A stretch of DNA of 40,864 nt from a virus (IMGVR_UViG_3300050821_004871:1-40864), one strand, 5' to 3'; shown: positions 5,511 through 12,856, counted from the stretch's first letter. A program made the numbers and translations. The notes: a model not told the origin generated them from the letters alone.

Positions 5511-5930
5511 TTGGCCCTTGACCCAATCACCGCGATTCTTAACATCGGCAATACGATCATTGATCGTATTCTTCCGGACAAGACTGCGGCGGCTGCGGCC
5601 AAGGTTCAACTCGTCCAGGCAGAGCTTGCAGGCGAACTTCAAAGCGCACACGATCAGTTGGTCGTCGATTCCGTCGAGGCCGCCAGCAATAGCGTCTTCG
5701 TTGCAGGATGGCGACCCTTCGTAGGTTGGTGTTGTGGAGCAGCTTTGGCCTGGTCCTACATTGTCCAGCCTTGCATTGTAGCGATCTGTGTTCTAAGCCA
5801 TGTCAACTTTGACGCGACGAAGTTGCCTCAACTCAATATGCCCGAGTTGATTGGTCTCTTGTCGACCATGCTTGGTATGGGTGCTCTGCGCAGCTTCGAT
5901 AAAACCCAAGGAACCGGCAATGGCCAGTGA
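5511..5930 (+). CDS. Holin-like protein (3TM holin family type)
   Basis: 139 residues. An amphipathic N-terminal half is followed by WRPFVGWCCGAALAWSYIVQP (split here as WRPFVGW at 67-73, then the membrane helix to about 96) and a C-terminal hydrophobic helix ending in STMLGMGALRSFDK. This WRPF-G-ALAW ... LLSxMLGxGxLR pattern is typical of the holin family first described in gene transfer agents, whose members permeabilise the inner membrane to time lysis. It starts with TTG right after the stop of the small membrane gene. The next gene overlaps its end by 11 bases. Confidence 0.8.
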   Translation: MALDPITAILNIGNTIIDRILPDKTAAAAAKVQLVQAELAGELQSAHDQLVVDSVEAASNSVFVAGWRPFVGWCCGAALAWSYIVQPCIVAICVLSHVNFDATKLPQLNMPELIGLLSTMLGMGALRSFDKTQGTGNGQ

Positions 5931-6240
5931 CCCAATTGCTCCACTAACTCCAGATGAAGTCGCCTACGAGGAAGCTCAAACTGCCAAGGAAGGCGCAATT
6001 AGACGCGATCTAGTGGCTGTCGACATCGCCGCCAACGTGGTTCTTCTTAAGGGGCAGGAAGATGAAACCATTTCCTCTCATGCCGCTCGAGCCGATGTCG
6101 AACACAAGACCTGGGGCAGATGGCTCAGCAAGTTCCTAGACTTCTTCCAGGCCGATCATGGAGCTAAGGCTCAAGCCGGGGACCTCGAACGAGCCCAAGC
6201 AGTGCAGTCTATTGAAACCAAATCCGGTGATCTACAGTGA
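5920..6240 (+). CDS. Hypothetical helical protein (106 aa)
   Basis: 106 residues, acidic and helical (TPDEVAYEEAQTAKEGAIRR, then GAKAQAGDLERAQAVQSIE). The ATG at 5920 has AAGGAA about seven bases upstream and overlaps the holin gene by 11 bases, so the two are probably translationally coupled. There is no signal peptide; WLSKFLDFF (about residues 66-74) is a short amphipathic patch. Possibly part of the lysis module by position. No family recognised. Confidence 0.65.
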   Translation: MASDPIAPLTPDEVAYEEAQTAKEGAIRRDLVAVDIAANVVLLKGQEDETISSHAARADVEHKTWGRWLSKFLDFFQADHGAKAQAGDLERAQAVQSIETKSGDLQ

Positions 6241-6416
6241 ACGCCCAAACAATCATAGGCCGTGGCATCCAGGAAACCCGCTTCAACGACACCAGTTACT
6301 CCCACACCGGAGTCCGAGACTTTAAAGAGGAACAACCAGAGATTTTAAAAATGGAGCCCAAAGCCCCATATTCGAGGCCGCGCACGAGAGCCTCTCAAAA
6401 TAACTCGTACACATAG
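6237..6416 (+). CDS. Small hypothetical protein (59 aa)
   Basis: An open frame of 59 residues starting with GTG in a GTGA overlap with the previous stop (starts VNAQTIIGRGIQETRFNDTS, ends RASQNNSYT). It fills what would otherwise be a gap of about 200 bases, and the overlap style matches the rest of the genome. The composition is hydrophilic and Asn/Thr/Arg-rich. No function recognised. Confidence 0.5.
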   Translation: MNAQTIIGRGIQETRFNDTSYSHTGVRDFKEEQPEILKMEPKAPYSRPRTRASQNNSYT

Positions 6417-6438
6417 CACAAGCTGAAAGGAAACCTAA

Positions 6439-6825
6439 ATGGCAAATACAGCCAATGCAGTGTGGCAGGGCTCAGGCCCGGCTTTCACCAACCAAGTAGT
6501 CGCCTTTGGAGGCGCTGACTCGAAAGAAATGGCTTATCGTGGCCGCGCCACCTTCACAGGTGATGCTGCGACTGCGACTGTGACCATTAGTTTTATTGAT
6601 GGTACTCAGACCCCGTTCTTCACGCAGGCCAATCCGCCTGTTGCTGTAGCTCCAACTACGGTCATCGCGACTGCTGGTTCAAATGGCTCTACTAATGCTG
6701 GCACTTGGTCTGCTACGGTGTTCATTGTGGGCGTAACCTCGATTACCACAACTGGCTTCGTCGTGACGGCGGCTGCAAACTTCGCTGCCACTAGCTACAC
6801 GATCGACTTCATCGTCATTCCGTAA
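6439..6825 (+). CDS. Small beta-rich structural-type protein (128 aa)
   Basis: 128 residues, almost free of Lys and Arg and rich in Ala, Thr, Val and Gly, with alternating hydrophobic strands (ATATVTISFIDGTQTPFF, TSYTIDFIVIP). AAAGGAAA precedes the ATG. The composition fits a capsid decoration protein, head fibre or other virion beta-sandwich protein. It opens a series of small structural-type genes. No family recognised. Confidence 0.6.
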   Translation: MANTANAVWQGSGPAFTNQVVAFGGADSKEMAYRGRATFTGDAATATVTISFIDGTQTPFFTQANPPVAVAPTTVIATAGSNGSTNAGTWSATVFIVGVTSITTTGFVVTAAANFAATSYTIDFIVIP

Positions 6826-7091
6826 TGTCCAATGTAGTCAAACTCGGAACGGGAGGGCTAACCCCCTTCCGCTTCGCAAGAGGGAATCAAATGGAAACCG
6901 ACTCGAAGAAATGCGGGGGTGGCCATTATATCTACGTTGCAGAAGTCGTTTACGTCCAAAAGGAAGGCAAATTGTTCGTAGTCAATGTCTGTCGCGCCTG
7001 TGGACAAGTTACCTTTCATGAACGACAACTTTCAACGCCTGGCACTCCAGCTCTCCTTCTAAAAGAAAAGGAAAAAGAAAATGAGCTTTAA
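6825..7091 (+). CDS. Small putative zinc-binding protein (88 aa)
   Basis: 88 residues with possible metal ligands KKCGGGH (Cys29, His33) and VCRACGQ (CxxC about residues 56-59), a zinc-ribbon-like pattern. The tail is highly charged (LLKEKEKENEL). It starts in a TAATG overlap with the preceding gene, which implies coupled translation. Function unknown. Confidence 0.55.
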   Translation: MSNVVKLGTGGLTPFRFARGNQMETDSKKCGGGHYIYVAEVVYVQKEGKLFVVNVCRACGQVTFHERQLSTPGTPALLLKEKEKENEL

Positions 7092-7602
7092 CATGAGAGA
7101 TGATAACGGTCTATTCGGACCGTTAGCTGGTGTAGAAATCCCCAATGGCGCTGCGGCCCCTACGGTTGTGGCGCATCAACTTGTTGAACCAGTATCACTG
7201 GTTGGTGATGCGGCCACTGTTATTGCCAGTCACCAATATACACTGTTTATCGCCCCGCCCAATCCTTCCCTTGCCAGTGGTCTTACACCATTGGGCGCTC
7301 AGTATAAAGTCCTTGGTGTAAGCATTTGGTATCATACTGCGGCGTCTAGTGCAGCCACAGTTGCTATTGAAATTTGCCCGGCTGGTACGGCAGATGGTTC
7401 TGGCAATAACGTTCTATCTGCAACGAACTTCGCTCTTAACACTGTCTTAACAGCCAATACCCCGTCCAGTTTGGCCCTGAATTCCAACGTTGACAACCTG
7501 CTCATGGCCCCTAATAGCCGCCTCAATACAGTGTTTGGAGCTACAGCCACAACTGGCTTGGTTGATCTTTGTTTGGTTATTTATGTTGCGAGGACTGCTT
7601 AA
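7081..7602 (+). CDS. Hypothetical virion-type beta protein (173 aa)
   Basis: 173 residues, acidic and poor in Lys/Arg, with long runs of Ala/Thr/Val/Ser strands (AATVIASHQYTLFIAPP, AATVAIEICPAGTADGSG). The ATG follows an A/G-rich leader and overlaps the upstream gene by 11 bases. The style resembles phage baseplate, decoration or capsid accessory proteins. No recognised family. Confidence 0.6.
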   Translation: MSFNMRDDNGLFGPLAGVEIPNGAAAPTVVAHQLVEPVSLVGDAATVIASHQYTLFIAPPNPSLASGLTPLGAQYKVLGVSIWYHTAASSAATVAIEICPAGTADGSGNNVLSATNFALNTVLTANTPSSLALNSNVDNLLMAPNSRLNTVFGATATTGLVDLCLVIYVARTA

Positions 7603-7991
7603 TGGCTAGACCTTATGCTTTGCAGCCTGGCGATGTGGCTCCTGATCTGTCTGATTACAACTTCAGCAATGAAGCTGATCGCAGACAGCCAGAAGTCACA
7701 GTCGCCCGCTCCAACCCCATGCACTACCATGGGGAATATCCAGCAGCCGACCAAGCTCGTCCAGAGGGAGGTCGGTTGTGGAAGGTTGGGCAGGCCCAGC
7801 CAAACGAGTTCCTGTCCGCTCCTTTCCCGGTAATTGAAATGGACGGTGACAACAACGGCACTCCCGCTGAAGTCCACGAAGTGGACATCTACACTTATGG
7901 GGATGCTTATGACCCCACTGCTCCTGCTCGCGTTCGCGACGTAAGCAGCGAGTGGCACATGGACACGGACTTCGATGGAAAACGAAACTGA
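7602..7991 (+). CDS. Hypothetical acidic protein (129 aa)
   Basis: 129 residues, hydrophilic and rich in Asp, Pro and Tyr (LQPGDVAPDLSDYNFSNEAD; DIYTYGDAYDPTAPARVRDV). It starts in a TAATG overlap at 7600-7604; an in-frame start further upstream would overlap more and lacks a signal. There is no membrane segment or signal peptide. Function unknown. Confidence 0.6.
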   Translation: MARPYALQPGDVAPDLSDYNFSNEADRRQPEVTVARSNPMHYHGEYPAADQARPEGGRLWKVGQAQPNEFLSAPFPVIEMDGDNNGTPAEVHEVDIYTYGDAYDPTAPARVRDVSSEWHMDTDFDGKRN

Positions 7992-8124
7992 TCCCTACCA
8001 GGAGTCTGAGGAACAGGACTCTCGAAAGCTCCAGCAGGCTTATATGCTAGGACGCTATAAGCCTGAACAGGGCCGGGCAGACAAGCTTGCCGCCAACATT
8101 CCTGGTCACAAAGGACAATACTAA
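7975..8124 (+). CDS. Small hypothetical protein (49 aa)
   Basis: 49-residue charged protein (starts MENETDPYQESEEQDSRKLQ, ends NIPGHKGQY). It overlaps the previous gene by 17 bases and ends in a TAATG overlap with the next one. It fills an otherwise empty gap, and the coupling on both sides supports it. Function unknown. Confidence 0.5.
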   Translation: MENETDPYQESEEQDSRKLQQAYMLGRYKPEQGRADKLAANIPGHKGQY

Positions 8125-8348
8125 TGGCTTCATTTGAAGTTTCATACTCCTGGGCTTCTCCCACAGCAGTTCCGACCGAGGAAGAAACCCCGCATGTCCC
8201 GCCTCCTGTTCAAACAGCAGATGGCGAGGAATATCTCTGCGGCCACTCCGGCAACGCCCATCCTTATGCGAATGCTGGGCGGGATCAAGACCGGTCTCGA
8301 CAGGATGAGATGATCGCAGCTCAAGGCTGTGCGAGGTATGTAAGTTGA
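8124..8348 (+). CDS. Small hypothetical protein (74 aa)
   Basis: 74 residues, rich in Pro, Glu and Ala (AVPTEEETPHVPPPVQTADG) followed by CGHSGNAHPYANAGRDQD. It starts in TAATG and ends four bases into the next gene's TTG start. No family recognised. Confidence 0.5.
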   Translation: MASFEVSYSWASPTAVPTEEETPHVPPPVQTADGEEYLCGHSGNAHPYANAGRDQDRSRQDEMIAAQGCARYVS

Positions 8349-8632
8349 ACTTCTCTGGTCTAGTTACTCCCAACTACGGTCAAATAGGCACGGAGAACCT
8401 CCCAGCTGGTAACGGCCCCGCCATTCCTTATGGCGGTTCGCCAACCGGCATGAGTGGCCCAATGATCAACACCCACTCCATGCAAGGCCCGATGAGTTCC
8501 GCTGTCGAGAACGTGGGCTATCATCCCTCTGTAGGCCGTGGCGATCGCCTAGCCTCAAACATCGTCGGCTCAACCGACTTCAACAACATGGCTTCCGGAG
8601 GCTATTCTGGCGGAGCTACTTCTAGGATGTAG
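8345..8632 (+). CDS. Small Gly/Asn/Ser-rich protein (95 aa)
   Basis: 95 residues of low-complexity Gly, Pro, Ser, Asn and Met, for example GQIGTENLPAGNGPAIPYGG and a tail ASGGYSGGATSRM. The TTG start overlaps the previous stop. The composition suggests a flexible virion component. Function unknown. Confidence 0.5.
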   Translation: MNFSGLVTPNYGQIGTENLPAGNGPAIPYGGSPTGMSGPMINTHSMQGPMSSAVENVGYHPSVGRGDRLASNIVGSTDFNNMASGGYSGGATSRM

Positions 8633-8699
8633 TCTATGTATCCTGATTGGACTAGACTTATGGATTTCGCAAAAGAGGTGGAAGCAAGGCGTTCCCGAC

Positions 8700-8888
8700 T
8701 TGAATCCAGTGGTCCAGCACTTTGTCAAGATCAGTCCGACCTTGGGCCTACTGGCCCTGGCCGGGATCAATCTTTTAGTAACGGCGGCTGCTTTCCTCTA
8801 CCTGCCCCTCGTCTGGATGCTAGTAGGTGGCAAGCTGGCGCTTGCATCAATCCAACTCCGGAGCTTAATAGAAAATAATGGCAAATGA
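8700..8888 (+). CDS. Small membrane protein (62 aa), start uncertain
   Basis: 62 residues with one long or two short membrane segments (residues about 12-44, ISPTLGLLALAGINLLV and AAFLYLPLVWMLV), then an amphipathic helix. The TTG start at 8700 has no good Shine-Dalgarno, and the frame is open upstream. A second frame at 8636-8878 (+1 relative shift) begins with an ATG, has a plausible first 20 residues (MYPDWTRLMDFAKEVEARRS) and ends in TAATG with the next gene. The two may form one gene by frameshift or sequencing error, or may be alternatives. Possibly a second holin-like protein. Confidence 0.5.
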   Translation: MNPVVQHFVKISPTLGLLALAGINLLVTAAAFLYLPLVWMLVGGKLALASIQLRSLIENNGK

Positions 8889-9135
8889 ACCGGTCAATCC
8901 GTCCTATGCAAATAACGTCGTAGCCTACCCAGGCAACGCCGACTCTAGCAATGTCGAGAGTGTAACAGGTGGAGGGTCTAGTTACTTTGGAACTCAACCT
9001 CCTGTAGTCACCTCCAACTCCCACCCAATTGCAATCCGCGCCGATCAGGCCCTCTGGGATGTAACCTCGGGCGCGTATGTATCAATCCAAAACACCACCG
9101 TCGGCACGACCACGTGCCCGAAGAACGGACAGTAA
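8878..9135 (+). CDS. WD-T family small protein, paralogue 1 (85 aa)
   Basis: 85 residues, Asn/Ser/Val/Thr-rich. The C-terminal half (IAIRADQALWDVTSGAYVSI then QNTTVGT) matches the motif D-x-x-x-W-D-x-T-x-G-x-x-V-x-x-x-N-T-x-V-G found in the next three genes. Starts in TAATG. Probably a small virion-surface or chaperone-type protein that arose by tandem duplication. No known family. Confidence 0.6.
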   Translation: MANEPVNPSYANNVVAYPGNADSSNVESVTGGGSSYFGTQPPVVTSNSHPIAIRADQALWDVTSGAYVSIQNTTVGTTTCPKNGQ

Positions 9136-9136
9136 C

Positions 9137-9397
9137 ATGTCAAACAGCATTCGAGTTCTCCCTACTGATGTAGCGATGTCGAGTTTCGGCCAATCTGGCA
9201 CCTCGACCACCCAGGTCCAAGGTATGATGGTTGGCGAGAAGTCCAAGACCGTCACCGACCAGGGCCCGTATTCTGCCAACCAGTCCGCGGCAGCCACCAC
9301 AGATGTAGTCGGGGTTTGGGCAGACTACAGCACCTGGGATTACACAGTCTCCCAGGCCCTCGATGTCAATTCCACCAACTTCAAGGACCCGGTTTAG
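9137..9397 (+). CDS. WD-T family small protein, paralogue 2 (86 aa)
   Basis: 86 residues. The ATG at 9137 lies one base past the previous stop. The C-terminus (VWADYSTWDYTVSQALDVNS then TNFKDPV) is the most diverged copy of the shared motif: it keeps the W-D-x-T core and the TN pair but has lost the final V-G. The N-terminal half differs from its neighbours. Function unknown. Confidence 0.6.
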   Translation: MSNSIRVLPTDVAMSSFGQSGTSTTQVQGMMVGEKSKTVTDQGPYSANQSAAATTDVVGVWADYSTWDYTVSQALDVNSTNFKDPV

Positions 9398-9400
9398 CCC

Positions 9401-9661
9401 ATGAGTAATCGCGCCAACTCCATTGATACCCAAGGTACCACCCAGACCCAAGCGGGAAACGTCACCCCGATCAACACCTGGGTCACAACCTTCCCTCGCC
9501 CTGCGGGTCAGACCATCACTGTCACCCGGGCCGTCCAGGGAGCCTCCGTCGGCGACAACGTCGAGCGCGACTCGGACGGGGGTTTCTGGGACACCACAGC
9601 GGGAGTCAATGTTTCTCCTGATAACACCAATGTCGGCATTAATGACATGCTGAGCAACTAA
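9401..9661 (+). CDS. WD-T family small protein, paralogue 3 (86 aa)
   Basis: 86 residues. The N-terminal part is Thr/Gln-rich and the middle is beta-like (QTITVTRAVQGASVGDNVER). The C-terminus carries the clearest motif: DSDGGFWDTTAGVNVSPDNT then NVGI. It is closest to paralogue 4 (DGDGGCWDTVAGVAVNVDKT then TIGT). The stop is followed by a perfect copy of the dispersed repeat. Function unknown. Confidence 0.6.
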   Translation: MSNRANSIDTQGTTQTQAGNVTPINTWVTTFPRPAGQTITVTRAVQGASVGDNVERDSDGGFWDTTAGVNVSPDNTNVGINDMLSN

Positions 9662-9665
9662 ATCT

Positions 9666-9685
9666 CCTCGCATCAACGGGGTTAG
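9666..9685 (+). repeat. Dispersed 20-bp element, copy 2
   Basis: CCTCGC-ATCAACGGGGTTAG, noncoding, between the stop at 9661 and the ATG at 9692. The surrounding 26 bases (9661-9686) are identical to 39810-39835, thirty kilobases away. Confidence 0.8.
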
Positions 9686-9691
9686 CATCCT

Positions 9692-9946
9692 ATGAGCCAA
9701 CGATACAATGTAGTCAACAATAGCGGCATTGAAACAATTTCAGGCGGCAACATGCCTACCAATGCCTACACCAACAACGACGCTTACATCTCTCGTGCAA
9801 CCGGGAATGGCAATACAGTTGTTTCACCCAAGGTCATCGCCAGCGGTAACATAGTTGAACAAGACGGCGATGGCGGTTGCTGGGACACTGTAGCCGGTGT
9901 AGCCGTCAATGTCGATAAAACCACTATCGGCACAATCAATCTCTAA
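9692..9946 (+). CDS. WD-T family small protein, paralogue 4 (84 aa)
   Basis: 84 residues with the C-terminal motif EQDGDGGCWDTVAGVAVNVD then KTTIGTINL. A GN-x-V-E-x-D segment before it (ASGNIVEQDGDGG) aligns with VGDNVERDSDGG of paralogue 3. No normal Shine-Dalgarno is present; the dispersed repeat ends six bases before the start codon. It is the last of the compact copies. Function unknown. Confidence 0.6.
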   Translation: MSQRYNVVNNSGIETISGGNMPTNAYTNNDAYISRATGNGNTVVSPKVIASGNIVEQDGDGGCWDTVAGVAVNVDKTTIGTINL

Positions 9947-10088
9947 CCACAAGTTCGCCAGGGCTCGATGGCGCGTTCCCCCTCTTTCGCGCCCAGCATC
10001 TTCGCCCTCCTCCTGCCTCGCGTTAAGGTGGCTAAGGCCCTGGCGGTAACTGTTGTACAATGCTGTACGTTGAAAGAAGTAATGTAAC
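9947..10088. other. Structured gene-free spacer
   Basis: CGCCAGGGC at 9956-9964 is the exact complement of GCCCTGGCG at 10037-10045. Within it, GGCGCG at 9970-9975 pairs with CGCGCC at 9988-9993 around a 12-base loop. Further on, GTAC words (10054 and 10066) surround AATGCT. In a genome with almost no spacers this 142-base structured gap stands out. It has no T-run, so it is not a plain terminator. Confidence 0.45.
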
Positions 10089-10151
10089 ATGGCGTCAGAA
10101 ATCACCATCTCTTGGAACGCAAATGCAAATCCCGTTAATGCGAGGCGTTAA
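10089..10151 (+). CDS. Possible 20-residue leader peptide
   Basis: ATG with GAAAGAAG upstream, then MASEITISWNANANPVNARR and a stop that is directly followed by the TTG start of the next gene. The last eight residues are encoded by a diverged reverse copy of the dispersed repeat; the 39647-39841 gene encodes ANPVDARR from its own copy. It could be a leader peptide for the next gene or chance. Confidence 0.3.
   Translation: MASEITISWNANANPVNARR
10125..10145 (-). repeat. Dispersed 20-bp element, copy 3 (diverged, reverse)
   Basis: The minus strand reads CCTCGC-ATTAACGGGATTTG, which matches the consensus at all but three positions. It is inverted relative to copy 2 at 9666, so the two enclose paralogue 4 and the structured spacer. 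Confidence 0.5.
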
Positions 10152-10439
10152 TTGGAGTTCATAGGAATTACGAGACTGGTCGATGGCAAAGAGGAAGACC
10201 TCTTTGTTGCCGCTTGCCCAGAACACAATTATTACTACAAGGGAACGCCGCCAATTACTCACGGATGTCGCGAGTGCTGGGCGGCGTATTACATTTCAGA
10301 GTGGTGCATTGCAGGGTCGAAGCCGGAGGATGTTGACAGGTTGGAGGCAATGATACGCCATGCTGCCGAGGCAGACGACAAAGGGGAGTTCAAGTTCATT
10401 CCCGAGTTCGACTTCAAGGTTGAACATGAGGAAAACTAA
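10152..10439 (+). CDS. Small putative zinc-binding protein (95 aa)
   Basis: 95 residues with possible ligands ACPEHNYYY (Cys22, His25) and HGCRECW (two Cys, CxxC), a zinc-finger-like set, followed by acidic helices. The TTG start abuts the stop of the 20-codon frame. It ends in a TAATG overlap with the next gene. Function unknown. Confidence 0.6.
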   Translation: MEFIGITRLVDGKEEDLFVAACPEHNYYYKGTPPITHGCRECWAAYYISEWCIAGSKPEDVDRLEAMIRHAAEADDKGEFKFIPEFDFKVEHEEN

Positions 10440-10690
10440 TGCCCTCGATTATCTATATTTATCCGCCCCACTCGCCGACTCGAAGGCTCCCCAAGAGTGT
10501 CCAGATGAACACCATCGAACCGAGTCCTTGGGCTTGCAGGACATGTCGTCGACGAGCTGTCACCTATGCCGATGGGGCAGTTTGGTGCAATACTTGTGAG
10601 AAGAAACTCCTTGATGCTGACAAGGTCGATGTCTCCCGAGGCGAACAACGCAACACCCCCACCCCCGCATGGGTCCCGATTAAAACATGA
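10439..10690 (+). CDS. Small zinc-ribbon protein (83 aa)
   Basis: 83 residues with two CxxC knuckles spaced like a zinc ribbon: ACRTC (about residues 33-36) and WCNTC (about 50-53). The N-terminus is Pro-rich and basic. It starts in TAATG and overlaps the next gene by four bases. Small zinc ribbons of this kind often bind nucleic acid or proteins; the target here is unknown. Confidence 0.6.
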   Translation: MPSIIYIYPPHSPTRRLPKSVQMNTIEPSPWACRTCRRRAVTYADGAVWCNTCEKKLLDADKVDVSRGEQRNTPTPAWVPIKT

Positions 10691-11202
10691 GTTGCGGAAA
10701 TCTAATTCTTCAAGACGGGAGTGGGGGTTTCTGGATCGTGACAGCTGGAGACGATGGCGGTCTGATCTTTACAACCGCTCCATTGATCCTGCCAAACTAC
10801 GTCGCCCCGGTTCTCACGAGCCCGTCTTTCTATTGGCAGCTTTCTGTTAGTGGAGTGATTGGGTTTAGGCCCACATCCCCAGCTATCGCTGCGACGCAGG
10901 TCTCTCCTACTGCGGCTAGTTCTTCGTTTCTTTTAACCTCTGTTGATCTTCTTCGATTCACTTTAACTATCGATGACAACGGAGTACTTGCCACTACTTC
11001 GCAAGCGGGAGTTGGGACGCAGGCTGTCGCTCCCTATCCATCAAGCGTGTCAATGTCATTCTGGCCCCCTTTGGGATTAACCTCCAGCATCTCCGGCGCG
11101 ACTCCTTTGACGGTGAGCGCCGATTTCAGTATCTGGTCCTGTACCCTGAATCAATTCATCAATGAAGACACAACTAACATCATCGTGGTGCTGGACGAAT
11201 GA
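10687..11202 (+). CDS. Hypothetical beta-rich protein related to the WD-T family (171 aa)
   Basis: 171 residues. The N-terminus has LILQDGSGGFWIVTAGDDGG, which resembles the DGDGG-W-T-AG core of the WD-T paralogues. The C-terminus has ADFSIWSCTLNQFINEDTTN, which resembles paralogue 2 (ADYSTWDYTVSQALDVNSTN). It therefore looks like a larger relative with a long inserted beta-rich middle. It overlaps both neighbours by four bases. Function unknown; probably structural. Confidence 0.6.
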   Translation: MSCGNLILQDGSGGFWIVTAGDDGGLIFTTAPLILPNYVAPVLTSPSFYWQLSVSGVIGFRPTSPAIAATQVSPTAASSSFLLTSVDLLRFTLTIDDNGVLATTSQAGVGTQAVAPYPSSVSMSFWPPLGLTSSISGATPLTVSADFSIWSCTLNQFINEDTTNIIVVLDE

Positions 11203-12854
11203 TTAAGAAGCTTTTAGCTATTGTATTAGGACTAGTCTCTTTTGGTTGGGGGCAATCAACCGTCCACACTGCCACTCGTGAAGGGAACAATCCGTTCTCG
11301 GGTAACAACACGTTCAGCGGATTCAATCAGTTTACTATTGGGATCGAAGTTGGGCCAATTGCCTTCTCTGCACTTGGAGGTATATCTACCTCTACCACTC
11401 TGATCTATCTGTCTGACGGAACCTTTGGTTCTAGTCCTTGTACAGGGGGAGGGACGGGCGCTCTTGCTATTCGAATTAATGGGGCATGGAATTGTAATGG
11501 AGGAAGCGGCGGTGGCGGAACACCTAGTGCACCTGTTTCTTCAGTTCAATTCAACAACGCTGGTGCATTCGGGGGAAGTTCTAATTTAACGTGGAATAGT
11601 TCGGGCAACATTCTTAACCTAAATCAATCGACAGGCGGATTCCCGGTACAGATTGGTCAGATTGCAAGTGGAACAGATTGGAATAGCAATACCGGATATA
11701 CCAGTATGTTGCTCGGCTCTGCGACAACACGAGCGGCCCCTGGTCCTACCTACGGAGCAGTCGAGATACATTCTACTTGGGCTGGCGGTGGCGTTATGCT
11801 ATGGGAACATAATAATACCCCCTTTCTGTCGTCCGAACTCGCTTTTTTAAAAAGCGAGGGTACTCAATCATCTCCAGTTACCGTGGCCGGTGACTATCTT
11901 GGAGAGATCACATTCAACGGGTTCGATGGGACGAACTATGCTGGATCGACAGGTACATTCCCGTATAACAGACCGGTGGCCATAGCTTCTCAGGCGGATG
12001 GAAACGTGGGAGCATGGACCACATCAAACCACGTAGCTAATATACAATTTATTGCCACTGTTTCCGGTATCACACCGACAGAAGTGTTCAGGATGGGGGT
12101 TAACACCAATAACGGGTCTGCATTACCACAAAATTTTTCAGACTTAAATATGTCAACTTTGTTCGGAACAGTGCTTGGGTTTTCACAGGGCAGCACTTAT
12201 CCTCCGGATACGGGCATCTCACGTCTTGCATCTGATTCGTTTGCATTTGGTAATGGAACTGCCGGAGATACCAGTGGCACGTTAAAATTGGCATCGGCGC
12301 AGTTTATAAGCGGTGTAGCTGGCCTGGTGGCCATTGGACAAGGAACCGCGCCTTCCACTATCGCCAACACTGTTGGTCATACTGCCCCGACTGCTGTCAC
12401 AGCCTATAACATGATGGACGCGAGCGCAGCTGGAAATGGTGTCACTTTTTGGTCCAGTACAACCAATTCTCCTGGCTGCGTGGCTTCCGCTACTAATCTT
12501 TGCGCAAGTTTTGTTAATCCAATGTTGATCCCAACCGGATCGCCTACGATCGCCTCTGGATTTGGTACAGGAGCGGCTATTGTTCCCGCTTCGGGCGCGG
12601 CTTTTACCGCCTTTCAAATCAACGTGGGAACAGGTGCATCTGCAAGCACCGGGTCAATTGGATTGCCAACCGCAGCTCATGGTTGGAATTGTTGGGCCAA
12701 TGATCTTACGACATTCACTTCCCTTATTTATACAACCCGGCAAACTGCCGATTCTACAACCTCCTCGACCATCGGGAACTATTCAAGCGGCTCTCCTTCT
12801 CCCGGGGCTTGGAATGCCAGCGACATCTTAGAAGTCAGTTGTTTTCCTAGGTAA
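11199..12854 (+). CDS. Exported tail-fibre-like protein (551 aa)
   Basis: 551 residues with a classical Sec signal peptide: KK at residues 3-4, hydrophobic core LLAIVLGLVSF, likely cut between Gly18 and Gln19. The mature part is Gly/Ser/Thr/Asn-rich and fibre-like: NNPFSGNNTFSGFNQF near the start, and a segment GDYLGEITFNGFDGTNYAGS (about residue 230) of a kind common in phage tail-fibre head domains. No C-terminal intramolecular chaperone is seen. Third positions are more AT-rich than in flanking genes, suggesting recent acquisition. It starts in an ATGA overlap. A signal peptide on a fibre-like protein is unusual. Confidence 0.65.
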   Translation: MIKKLLAIVLGLVSFGWGQSTVHTATREGNNPFSGNNTFSGFNQFTIGIEVGPIAFSALGGISTSTTLIYLSDGTFGSSPCTGGGTGALAIRINGAWNCNGGSGGGGTPSAPVSSVQFNNAGAFGGSSNLTWNSSGNILNLNQSTGGFPVQIGQIASGTDWNSNTGYTSMLLGSATTRAAPGPTYGAVEIHSTWAGGGVMLWEHNNTPFLSSELAFLKSEGTQSSPVTVAGDYLGEITFNGFDGTNYAGSTGTFPYNRPVAIASQADGNVGAWTTSNHVANIQFIATVSGITPTEVFRMGVNTNNGSALPQNFSDLNMSTLFGTVLGFSQGSTYPPDTGISRLASDSFAFGNGTAGDTSGTLKLASAQFISGVAGLVAIGQGTAPSTIANTVGHTAPTAVTAYNMMDASAAGNGVTFWSSTTNSPGCVASATNLCASFVNPMLIPTGSPTIASGFGTGAAIVPASGAAFTAFQINVGTGASASTGSIGLPTAAHGWNCWANDLTTFTSLIYTTRQTADSTTSSTIGNYSSGSPSPGAWNASDILEVSCFPR

Positions 12855-12856
12855 TT

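Noticed and set aside
9140-9700. Minus-strand frame of 186 codons
   Set aside because: It lies fully opposite the WD-T paralogues, which have coupled starts and related sequences. The antisense frame is a shadow.
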